A stretch of 64,000 nt of DNA from Faecalicatena contorta (lineage in GTDB: Bacteria; Bacillota; Clostridia; Lachnospirales; Lachnospiraceae). Positions 40,404 to 48,144 of this stretch are shown in pieces; the first letter of the stretch is position 1, and each line of letters starts with the position of its first letter. The position numbers and the translations under genes were made by a program. The stretch lies in assembly GCF_039521745.1 (NCBI RefSeq), contig NZ_BAAACT010000045.1; one strand, given 5' to 3'. Below the pieces are notes generated by a model, which was not told where the DNA came from, did not search any database, and saw only the letters and a program-made list of their open reading frames with translations.

Positions 40404-41492
40404 ATGGAGACAATTAAGGATATAGCCAGGATATGCGGGGTAGGAGTCAGTACGGTATCCCGTGCAATCAACAATCATCCGGATATCAATCCGGAGACGA
40501 AAGAGATGGTTATGCGGGTGATTAAGGAGCATAATTACATCCCTAACAACAGTGCAAGGAACCTGAAACGTTCCGATGCCAAAGCCATAGCAGTTCTGGT
40601 CAAAGGGATAACGAATCCCTTCTTCAATGACATGATAGGAATTATCGAACAGGAAACTCAGCGGAAGAAGTATACGTTTATCCTGCAGAGGGTGGAGGAA
40701 CACGAGAACGAACTGGATGCGGCGATTGAGCTGGTCAAAGAAAAAAAATTAAAGGGAATTATCTTCCTGGGCGGCTTTATTACGCACTCCAGTGAGCATC
40801 TTGCACAGCTGGATGTCCCGTTTGTCCTGAGTACCTCAGGGATCGTCAATGAAGAGTCGGAGGAGGGACCGCTCTGGTCTTCCGTCTCGGTGGATGATTA
40901 TGCCGAGAGCTATAAGATGACAGATTATCTGTGCAGGGCAGGACACAAAAGGATTGCAATTATATCTGCGGATAAAGAGGATGAAAGTATTGGTAAACTC
41001 AGGTTCGAGGGATATCTGAAGGCGCTGGAAGACAATCATATACAGCCGGATGAAGCGCTGATCTGCCATATGGACTACGTGACAGACAGCTATTCCATGA
41101 AGACCGGTTACCGTCTCATGAAGTCTCTGCTGGCGGAAAAGCAGGAGTTCACAGCGGTATATGCGATTGCTGACAGTCTTGCAATCGGGGCATGCCGTGC
41201 ACTCACAGAGGCCGGTATCCGGATTCCGCAGGACTGTTCAGTGGCGGGATTTGACGGTCTGGAGATCGGGACATACTATACTCCGGCCCTGACGACCATC
41301 CGTCAGCCGGTAGAGAAGATGGCGAAGGTTACAATCGACCTGCTGTTTAACATAATACGGAAGAACGGGCAGCATAAAAAGGTTGTGCTTCCGGGAGAAT
41401 TGCTGGTTCGGGACTCCCCTCCTCATACGCGTCCCCCATCCAAGAAAAAACTAAGCTCATACGCTCTCCCCACTAGATGTCTACGGATTTGA
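40404..41492 (+). CDS. LacI-family transcriptional regulator of the maltodextrin operon
   Basis: A 362-residue repressor-type protein. The N-terminal helix-turn-helix is TIKDIARICGVGVSTVSRAI followed by the hinge helix NNSARNLKRS, and the rest is a periplasmic-binding-protein-like sensor (NPFFNDMIGIIEQE, CSVAGFDGLEIGTYYTPALTTI). It most likely binds the two operators before malE. The natural end of the family is near ELLVRDS; about 24 extra residues follow, encoded over the 3' end of the convergent mgtC gene, which overlaps by 20 bases. GGGCAGGGATC is a weak ribosome-binding site. Confidence 0.88.
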   Translation: METIKDIARICGVGVSTVSRAINNHPDINPETKEMVMRVIKEHNYIPNNSARNLKRSDAKAIAVLVKGITNPFFNDMIGIIEQETQRKKYTFILQRVEEHENELDAAIELVKEKKLKGIIFLGGFITHSSEHLAQLDVPFVLSTSGIVNEESEEGPLWSSVSVDDYAESYKMTDYLCRAGHKRIAIISADKEDESIGKLRFEGYLKALEDNHIQPDEALICHMDYVTDSYSMKTGYRLMKSLLAEKQEFTAVYAIADSLAIGACRALTEAGIRIPQDCSVAGFDGLEIGTYYTPALTTIRQPVEKMAKVTIDLLFNIIRKNGQHKKVVLPGELLVRDSPPHTRPPSKKKLSSYALPTRCLRI

Positions 41493-42147
41493 TTTGTGGG
41501 TTTTCTTTGAGCAGGTCTATGACATCCTGGAATGTATAATCGTCCGGGAATGCCACGTTCAGTTTTAGTTTCAATGTCTCTTCGTCTATTCGGGTTGCTT
41601 TCATCGTTAGAATCTTAAGGTCTCTGATGGCGAAGGAATCTTTCAGGATGCTTTTGAGATGATCTGTTTCCCGGATCTCGAGGGTGATCTGCTGGATTGA
41701 AAGTGTTTTGAGCCAGCGGAAATTTTTGTGCAGGATGAACTGGATTATAATAATGCAGATGGTCGTCATTACTCCGAGCACATACATTCCAGCCCCGAAA
41801 GCCATCCCGATTCCTACGGTTGCCCAGATACCGGCGGCAGTTGTGAGACCGCTGACGGTCACATTGCGGGTGAAGATAATGCCTGCGCCGAGAAAACCGA
41901 TGGCAGTTACAATGCCTGCTGCCACACGGGAGGGGTCAAGACCGATGTGATTCAGCGGCAGTATATCATTGAAACCATATTTGGAGATAATCATCATGAC
42001 GGCGGAAGCGAGGGCTACGATTGTATGGGTACGGATTCCGGCGGTTTTAAAATGATTTTCCCGCTCATATCCCACGACCATACCGCAAAGAGCCGCACCT
42101 AAAATTCTGGCAAGATATTCAAGCTGTACAAGTATCTGTGGCAACAT
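41473..42147 (-). CDS. MgtC/SapB-family membrane protein
   Basis: A 224-residue protein. The N-terminal 140 residues hold four to five helices with the MgtC signatures LARILGAALCGMVVGYERE, AGIRTHTIVALASAVMMIIS, GFLGAGIIFT and GLTTAAGIWATVGIGMAFGAG; the rest is a soluble ACT-like domain. MgtC proteins are linked to magnesium limitation and to ATP-synthase control in pathogens; the role here is not known. GGAGGAA precedes the ATG on the reverse strand. Confidence 0.88.
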   Translation of the reverse strand: MLPQILVQLEYLARILGAALCGMVVGYERENHFKTAGIRTHTIVALASAVMMIISKYGFNDILPLNHIGLDPSRVAAGIVTAIGFLGAGIIFTRNVTVSGLTTAAGIWATVGIGMAFGAGMYVLGVMTTICIIIIQFILHKNFRWLKTLSIQQITLEIRETDHLKSILKDSFAIRDLKILTMKATRIDEETLKLKLNVAFPDDYTFQDVIDLLKENPQIKSVDI

Positions 42148-42329
42148 AAGGGTTCCTCCTTCCCGTATCCGGGTTTGCTTAGATAAAAGATTTTTATTCT
42201 TAATATTATTTTACCATGGAAGAGGGGAAAACACAAAAACTGGAAAAGTTTTTCAGGCTCTTCTGCTATCATTGTATGCACAAATGAGGTATAATTCTTG
42301 AAAAGAGTACAATTTTGAGGGCGGAACAA

Positions 42330-43247
42330 ATGGAGATAAAAGATTTAAAATACTTTGTGGAGATAGCGGAGCAGAAGAGTATGCGAAAGGCTGCAGCCAG
42401 CCTGTATGTCTCGCAGCCGAACCTGACCCGGGCGATACATAATCTGGAGCATGAATTCGGGTCAGCGCTTTTGAACAGAACAAATAAGGGTGTGGAGATG
42501 ACTACATTCGGCGAGGGGTTCTATTATTATGCCAAATCAATTCTAAAGCAAGTCGATGAGATTTCTAAGATTAAGATGAATACTGAAAAATACATAGAAT
42601 CGAGAATAAGTATCGCAATCGGCAAATTGATTATGCGGGATGACATGATCTACCAGTATTACGAGACAATTCGCGCCAGACGAACCGGTATTCATATCAT
42701 AGAGACGACGATTGAAGATGTATTGAACCAGGTTGAGCAGACCAAGGCTGACATCGGAATCGTGACAATCAACAACATGCAGAGAGCCGCTTTCCACAAG
42801 CTGACCGAACTAAAAGAGCTGGAAATGCATGAGATCGGTGAGGGTCCCCTGTATGTCCAGTTAGGGAAAAAGAATCCATTTTATGAGAGGACTGCCATAG
42901 ATGCTGAAGAACTGCTGCCATACAGCCGTGTCAGGCTTCCGCTCGACTTCTTCGCCAATATAAACAACAGCATGACAATAGACGGTAAGCTCCAAGTCAG
43001 CGATTTTGATAAGACAATCCAAATGAATAACTACCATGCAATCATCAACATGGTAAAAAGAACCGAATCCTTTATATTTGGGAACAAATGGCAGGTAGAA
43101 GAGTTAAAAAGAGGCCAGATCAACAGCCTGTTACTGAATCACTGTGATGTATACCAGAAATTAATCTGGATAAAGCGCAAAAGAGAGATACTGTCCCCGC
43201 AGGCCGAGGACTTTTTGAAACTCTTCATGGACTGCTATGCCGACTAA
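42330..43247 (+). CDS. LysR-family transcriptional regulator upstream of the SipW pair
   Basis: A 305-residue regulator with the N-terminal helix-turn-helix MEIKDLKYFVEIAEQKSMRK / AAASLYVSQPNLTRAIHNLE and a substrate-binding-like effector domain. The start at 42330 follows GAGGGCGG; a frame from a TTG 15 bases earlier is open. A -10-like TATAAT lies near 42290. It precedes the TasA-like/SipW pair on the same strand with a hairpin in between, so a link to that pair is possible but unproven. Confidence 0.85.
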   Translation: MEIKDLKYFVEIAEQKSMRKAAASLYVSQPNLTRAIHNLEHEFGSALLNRTNKGVEMTTFGEGFYYYAKSILKQVDEISKIKMNTEKYIESRISIAIGKLIMRDDMIYQYYETIRARRTGIHIIETTIEDVLNQVEQTKADIGIVTINNMQRAAFHKLTELKELEMHEIGEGPLYVQLGKKNPFYERTAIDAEELLPYSRVRLPLDFFANINNSMTIDGKLQVSDFDKTIQMNNYHAIINMVKRTESFIFGNKWQVEELKRGQINSLLLNHCDVYQKLIWIKRKREILSPQAEDFLKLFMDCYAD

Positions 43248-43256
43248 AAACCCTTG

Positions 43257-43281
43257 CCGTGATAATCAATACGTATCACGG
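43257..43281 (+). terminator. Short hairpin after the LysR gene
   Basis: CCGTGATA (43257-43264) and TATCACGG (43274-43281) pair around ATCAATACG. No long T-run follows, so termination is likely incomplete. Confidence 0.5.
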
Positions 43282-43373
43282 GATAATAAGATATAAGCAT
43301 TAGCCAAACCTCCTGTTCCAGTATATACTGAAGTCAGTTAAAAATTGTAGCAAACCTTAGGAGGGAATTTGGT

Positions 43374-43883
43374 ATGAAGAAATGGCAATTAAGTAAAAAG
43401 AAAATGCTGGGGTTCTTAACAGCAGGAGCAATCGTGGTAACTATGGCGGGGTCTTATGCGGTGTGGGATCAGTTGAGTGATTCTGCATCAGGAACAGTAA
43501 CACTAAGAAATAAGATAGAAGTGGCGGCACCTACTGATCCGGTTACGTATACGGAGACAGATACTGAATGGGGAACGGCACCTGTATATAAAAGCGCCCC
43601 GATTAATATTAAGGCAACAGGCGTACCAACTGGCACGAAAACAACATTAGCCCTTACAGCGACTGTGTATAAGGGAACGGATACCACCGGAACGCCGGTT
43701 AATGATGTTGAAGCAGTAATCAAAGATGGAAATTCAATTGTGACAGAATCTACATTTAATGATGAGACAGCGGCTGCGACAGGAAAGGACTATACTGTTG
43801 AAGTTACTCCTACAGATGCGGCTACGTCAGGTGAATATACAGTTGTTCTAAGCGGAGAGTTGTCTAAAGCTACTACGCCATAA
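43374..43883 (+). CDS. TasA/camelysin-like secreted protein, probable SipW substrate
   Basis: A 169-residue secreted protein. It starts MKKWQLSKKKMLGFLTAGAI with a hydrophobic stretch and a YAVWDQLSDSASG segment just after it, the pattern of the SipW-type signal peptide (residues about 8-40). The mature part is Thr- and Ala-rich beta-structure without Cys, like TasA-type fibre proteins. The next gene encodes the matching SipW-like signal peptidase. TAGGAGG precedes the ATG. Likely exported surface or matrix protein; fibre formation is inference from the family pairing. Confidence 0.75.
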   Translation: MKKWQLSKKKMLGFLTAGAIVVTMAGSYAVWDQLSDSASGTVTLRNKIEVAAPTDPVTYTETDTEWGTAPVYKSAPINIKATGVPTGTKTTLALTATVYKGTDTTGTPVNDVEAVIKDGNSIVTESTFNDETAAATGKDYTVEVTPTDAATSGEYTVVLSGELSKATTP

Positions 43884-43891
43884 ATTGGTAT

Positions 43892-44470
43892 ATGAAAAAA
43901 ATATTAAAGATATTGCCGAATGTTTTACTAATTATGCTTGTTGCATATATAGTCTTAATGAAAATTTGTCCGGAAAAGATAAATAAATTTTTAGGATACC
44001 AAACATTTGTAATTCTAACAGACAGCATGGAGCCAGTCTTACCGACTGGCTCTGCTGTGCTTGTTAAAAACCTAAAAGATGACGAAGAGCCTAAAGAAGG
44101 AGACATCGTTTCCTTCCGTGTAGACCGTCTGGGTGAGGATGCCGTCTTCACTCACTATTACTGTGGAACAGAAACCGAGGAAGACGGTTCTACCCGATAT
44201 CTGACCCAGGGAGCAACGGCCGAACGGCCAGACGATTATATAACCCATCGCCAGGACATCATAGGCACCTATGTTTTTCACATCCCCTATGTCGGCAGGA
44301 TCGTCCTATTCCTAAAAAGTCCATTTGCATTAATAGAACTAGGTATCATAATGATTATCATGATAATCTATCAATTACTTTGGGACAAATTCGACAAAGA
44401 AGAGCAGGCAGAAAAAGAAAAACAGGAGACCCGCGAGTCCCAAAGGGACGAGAAAATCCTCCCGCCCTGA
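43892..44470 (+). CDS. sipW: SipW-like signal peptidase I
   Basis: A 192-residue membrane signal peptidase of the archaeal/ER type. An N-terminal helix (about 8-24) is followed by the nucleophile region ILTDSMEPVLPTGS with Ser45 and VFTHYY with His88, the Ser-His arrangement of SipW rather than Ser-Lys. A second helix lies near residues 141-166, then a basic and acidic tail. In Bacillus SipW processes TasA and TapA. It starts 8 bases after the upstream gene's stop, so the two form an operon. Confidence 0.88.
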   Translation: MKKILKILPNVLLIMLVAYIVLMKICPEKINKFLGYQTFVILTDSMEPVLPTGSAVLVKNLKDDEEPKEGDIVSFRVDRLGEDAVFTHYYCGTETEEDGSTRYLTQGATAERPDDYITHRQDIIGTYVFHIPYVGRIVLFLKSPFALIELGIIMIIMIIYQLLWDKFDKEEQAEKEKQETRESQRDEKILPP

Positions 44471-44546
44471 TGCGTCCAGCTGAGAGAAAGGGGAGTCCGG
44501 CATCCCCTGCAGAAGCCGGACTCCCCTTTTTCTCAGCGCCCCTCAC
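44469..44546. repeat. Inverted repeat with the GATGCGTC / AGCGCCCC boundaries
   Basis: Arms 44479-44501 and 44515-44537 are reverse complements over 23 bases with one difference of G-T wobble type. The left flank GATGCGTCC and right flank AGCGCCCCTCAC match the element at 24058-24176, while the inner stem differs. It overlaps the stop region of the EAL gene and lies directly after sipW, where it could serve as a terminator for both. Confidence 0.85.
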
Positions 44547-46653
44547 CCGATATTTTCCCTCCCTCTTCAAGCATCCTTAAAAGATCCGCAACCTCTAAAG
44601 GCCGATAAAAGTAAAACCCCTGTATCATATCGCAGTCCGTCTGCCGAACAATCTCCAGTTCCGCATCTGTCTCCACACCCTCCACACAGACCTGTTTCTT
44701 CGACCGGTGGCAGGCGTAGACAATACTCATTATAAAATCAAGGTTCTCCGAAGAATGCGTGATCTCATTCATCAATGTACGATCCAGCTTGATGACATTT
44801 ACCGGATATTTAAAAAGCATCTGCAGAGAAGAAAATCCATTCCCAAAGTCATCTAATGCGAATTTGATTCCCATTTTCAGGCATTCGGCGACGAATTCCT
44901 GCAGCCGAATAGGCATCTCATCGAAATGGGTTTCTGTCAGTTCCAGCATCAGATGCCCTTGCAAAAGCCCGCTCTCCTCAATGGTCTGCCGGATGAAAGG
45001 CAGAAACGTATCATCCAGTATCTGCAGATAGCTAACGTTAAAGGATAAAAGAAAATCAGGCTGGTAGACCAGGATCTGTTTGCAGAGCGAGACAACCTGC
45101 TCAAAAACCCATTTCCCCACGGGAAGTATCATGCGTGTCTCCTCCAGCAAGGGGATAAATACCACAGGAGATATTTCCTGTCCGTGATAGCGCCAGCGAA
45201 GCAGTGTCTCTCCTCCAATGATCTTTCCGGTATCGCGGGAGACTATGGGCTGTACCACGATCCGGAAGCCCTCGCAGCCTTTTTCTACATTTTCACTCAG
45301 GCTTAGGGCCATGATGGACTTATCTTTCTGTTTTGCTATCACATCGGAAGAAAATTTACTGTATTTCAGATCAGGATTAAGTTTAGCAATGCTGATCAAT
45401 GTCATTGTATTTTCAAGAATTTCCTGCGGAGTGTCGCCGTTATCCGGGAAATGCAGAATCCCGAAGGAGGCCGCCTGCTTTGTGGACAGCTTCTGTTTGG
45501 AATAACACTCCTCAATGGTGAGCCTGATGTTTTCGACGGCTTCATTTTCGTCATATGACACATTCTGTTTTGAAACAGCCATAAAGCGGATCCCATCCAG
45601 CCGGTAGAAGGTGAAGAGACTTCCCAGTTTCTCCAGCAGGCAGTTTGAAATTGCACGCAGCAGCATATCGCCGGTTGCTCGCCCTTTGGAGTCGTTGATG
45701 TAGGTAAAATGGTTGAGGCCAAAGCCCACGATCAGAGTGCTATCCATTATGCCGATGCGTGCCGCCAGGTCATTCAGTGCAGACTGCTCACGCAGAAAAC
45801 CGGTGACAGCATCCAGGGAGAAGTCGCTGTCCAGCCTTGAGACACAGCCGGAAAAAAAGAGGGGCGTATCTTTATCTCCTGACCATTTTACAATACCGCG
45901 GCAGTGTACCCATGTAGAAATGCCGTTTTTGTCTGTAATCCGGTAGCGGAGGCTGTGCACCCCTTTTTTCTGCTCCATGATGTGCCGAAGATCTTCGTGA
46001 TATAAAATACGGTCCTGCTCATTGCTGATTTTCTCACCCCATGCATCAATCAGATTGTAAACAATGTTGTCCAGGAATCCGAAATCATCTTTCATATTAT
46101 CTGATATGTAATACAGGTTGCTCTGTAAATCGCCGAAATACAGGTAATAAGGCGCGTCAGGTATGGCAACAGATCGGAAAAAGGCTTCCGCGTCAAAATA
46201 ATTATTACGGATAAAGGTCTGAAAAGCTGTGCTGCCATCAGAAAGTGGGGTTATATTGTCATCCCAAAACTTTTTTGTGTCAGGAGTAAAGCTTTGACTT
46301 TCACTTTCTTCCATATCCCTGCTGTTTTTATCATAGGCGAGCTCAATTCTGTATATTTTTTCGTTCAGTTCGAACATTGTATCTCTTAATATATAAGTTA
46401 TATGAGTCAGAGGATTGGTGTATTCCCAGTCATGGAACCTGCCCATTGCTAGAACGGAATCCGTACAAAACGGGCATGGTGTCGAAAGGCCCTGAAGAAG
46501 TTCATAGCATTCTCTGTTCTGGTATTCCTCGTGATCGGGGCAGCCAAAGGCATTCCTGGCATTATGATTCATGTAGGCCATTGTGTGGTTTTCCATATCT
46601 ATCACAAAAATGAGTTCCTGCAGATTTTCAAAAAACTCCCAATTATTCTCCAT
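44533..46653 (-). CDS. PAS-degenerate GGDEF-EAL protein, probable cyclic-di-GMP phosphodiesterase
   Basis: A 706-residue cytoplasmic signalling protein. An N-terminal PAS-like region with a CxxC (CPFC) comes first, a second PAS-like region in the middle (about 165-285), then a GGDEF-like domain whose signature is FYRLDGIRFMAVS, so cyclase activity is unlikely. The EAL domain follows: GGETLLRW, FNVSYLQ, LELTETHFD, FALDDFGNGFSS, VIKLDRTLM and VEGVETDAE, with the metal- and substrate-binding residues present, so it probably hydrolyses c-di-GMP. No membrane segment seen. The end overlaps the hairpin downstream of sipW; c-di-GMP may link it to matrix production, inference only. Confidence 0.88.
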   Translation of the reverse strand: MENNWEFFENLQELIFVIDMENHTMAYMNHNARNAFGCPDHEEYQNRECYELLQGLSTPCPFCTDSVLAMGRFHDWEYTNPLTHITYILRDTMFELNEKIYRIELAYDKNSRDMEESESQSFTPDTKKFWDDNITPLSDGSTAFQTFIRNNYFDAEAFFRSVAIPDAPYYLYFGDLQSNLYYISDNMKDDFGFLDNIVYNLIDAWGEKISNEQDRILYHEDLRHIMEQKKGVHSLRYRITDKNGISTWVHCRGIVKWSGDKDTPLFFSGCVSRLDSDFSLDAVTGFLREQSALNDLAARIGIMDSTLIVGFGLNHFTYINDSKGRATGDMLLRAISNCLLEKLGSLFTFYRLDGIRFMAVSKQNVSYDENEAVENIRLTIEECYSKQKLSTKQAASFGILHFPDNGDTPQEILENTMTLISIAKLNPDLKYSKFSSDVIAKQKDKSIMALSLSENVEKGCEGFRIVVQPIVSRDTGKIIGGETLLRWRYHGQEISPVVFIPLLEETRMILPVGKWVFEQVVSLCKQILVYQPDFLLSFNVSYLQILDDTFLPFIRQTIEESGLLQGHLMLELTETHFDEMPIRLQEFVAECLKMGIKFALDDFGNGFSSLQMLFKYPVNVIKLDRTLMNEITHSSENLDFIMSIVYACHRSKKQVCVEGVETDAELEIVRQTDCDMIQGFYFYRPLEVADLLRMLEEGGKISGEGR

Positions 46654-46715
46654 AAATATAATCCCTTCCCTATGGCAGCGCCATTTCCATGTTATGAATT
46701 ATTTTTCACAGCAGG

Positions 46716-47699
46716 TTATTTTTTCTTTTTAAGATTAAACTTTTTTCGCAATTCTTCCAGTTGATGTTTACTGCTTCTGGACTCCATCTTAGGAAATGCT
46801 TTTACAAGACGGCGGCTGACACGCGGTGTTTTACTGCCAAGTTCCTGGTAGTGGTTTTTAAGTTCTGCAATGCGGCTGCGCATTTCTTCGGAGACTTCCT
46901 GGGTCTTTTCCTTCAGATCAGCGGCGGCTTCCTGTGTCTTTTCGCGTAAGCCGGAGGTGGCCTCCTGTGTCTTACCCAGCAATTCGGAAGTGGCTTCCTG
47001 TGTTCTTTCTTTCAGTCCGGAGGCGGCCTCCTGTATGTTTTCCCTTAGTTCGGCAGCGGCCTCGTCCAGTTTCTGCTTGGAAACCTCCTGCTTTTCCATG
47101 GCGAAGATTACTTTTTCATAGATATCTTCACCGATCTGGTTGGAAATCTCGTGCAGTTCTCCCGCAATCTTTTCCATGCTGGCCAGACGTTTGTTAAACT
47201 TGAATATTGCGGTTGCAGTGACATAGAGATCCGCAAACATAGCAATTCCCAATAACACAATCAGTACAATCCCTGCCGTATGGGGAAGAAAAGTCAGCAG
47301 TTTATGGATCAGCGGGTGGATAAAATCCATGATGGCTACGCAGGCAATTCCCCAGACCAGAGAGAAAATCAGGCATACATAACCGCCGATATTAAAAGGC
47401 TGTTCCGAATAGTCCCACCATTTATTGTGGAATATCTTGTCCATTGCCCATCCAGTAACGCCTTCTAGAAGGGTGACCAGAATGACGGAAGAAACATACA
47501 GAAGAATCAGGTTGTCCTTATAGGGTGTGAGAAATGCGATAACTATAGTGACTCCCACACCATAGATAGGGCAGATAGGGCCGTTCAAGAATCCTCTGTT
47601 CACAAATCTGTGCTCCTTGAAAGCGGCAAATCCCACCTCAGAGCACCAGCCTAAAAATCCGTATACAAAAAAGTAAAGTAATATGTAATAAATGTCCAT
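46716..47699 (-). CDS. CmpB-type membrane protein with LEA-like helical repeats
   Basis: A 327-residue protein. The N-terminal 160 residues hold about five helices and match the putative ABC-transporter-permease-like family (CmpB type): FVYGFLGWCSEVGFAAFK, NRGFLNGPICPIYGVGVT and KWWDYSEQPFNIGGYVCLIFSL. Then a coiled coil and, at about residues 210-275, repeats of an eleven-residue pattern such as EATSGLREKTQ and EAAADLKEKTQ, as in group 3 LEA or apolipoprotein-like helices, and a basic end (KFNLKKKK). The start at 47699 fits AGAGGG better than the ATG two codons upstream. Single gene. Confidence 0.75.
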   Translation of the reverse strand: MDIYYILLYFFVYGFLGWCSEVGFAAFKEHRFVNRGFLNGPICPIYGVGVTIVIAFLTPYKDNLILLYVSSVILVTLLEGVTGWAMDKIFHNKWWDYSEQPFNIGGYVCLIFSLVWGIACVAIMDFIHPLIHKLLTFLPHTAGIVLIVLLGIAMFADLYVTATAIFKFNKRLASMEKIAGELHEISNQIGEDIYEKVIFAMEKQEVSKQKLDEAAAELRENIQEAASGLKERTQEATSELLGKTQEATSGLREKTQEAAADLKEKTQEVSEEMRSRIAELKNHYQELGSKTPRVSRRLVKAFPKMESRSSKHQLEELRKKFNLKKKK

Positions 47700-47836
47700 A
47701 ATCATATCCCTCTTTAGTGGCAGTTATTTTATATTTTGATGTTCTGCATCTCATATGAATCCCGCATATCAGAATCGCAGAAATCGGAAAGCTATTATTT
47801 ATAGAGTAAATCTTGTGACAAAAAATGTCAATCTAT

Positions 47837-47892
47837 TTGACTTACTGTGTGAAAAGATTTATAATTCCTTATGGAGAATAATTATCAATACC
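47837..47892 (+). promoter_or_regulatory. feoAB promoter with Fur box
   Basis: TTGACT (47837-47842), a 17-base spacer and TATAAT (47860-47865). GAGAATAATTATCAATACC (47874-47892) matches the 19-base Fur box at 14 positions and lies just after the -10, at the transcription start. Fur with Fe2+ should repress the operon. Confidence 0.82.
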
Positions 47893-47916
47893 AAATACAT
47901 TTTACAGGAGAAAGCC

Positions 47917-48144
47917 ATGAGGTTAAAAGAAGGCAGAAACCATCATACTTACCAGGTACAGGAGATCAATACGGAATTGAATCTGGAGCGCAGGCTGGAG
48001 GCGCTTGGACTTACTACGGGGTCTAATATCACAATATTGAATAATGATAAAAAGGGCGCGATTACGGTAAGGTTCCGGGGCACAAGATTTGCATTGGGAA
48101 AACGGATCGCAGACAACATTGTGGTCGAGGAGGTCCGGGCATGA
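47917..48144 (+). CDS. feoA: FeoA domain protein
   Basis: A 75-residue SH3-like protein that supports FeoB in ferrous iron uptake. It shows ERRLEALGLTTGSNITILNN and ALGKRIADNIVVEEV, the usual FeoA ends. The ATG at 47917 follows ACAGGAG; the frame extends upstream across the promoter and is rejected there. It overlaps feoB by 4 bases. Confidence 0.92.
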   Translation: MRLKEGRNHHTYQVQEINTELNLERRLEALGLTTGSNITILNNDKKGAITVRFRGTRFALGKRIADNIVVEEVRA

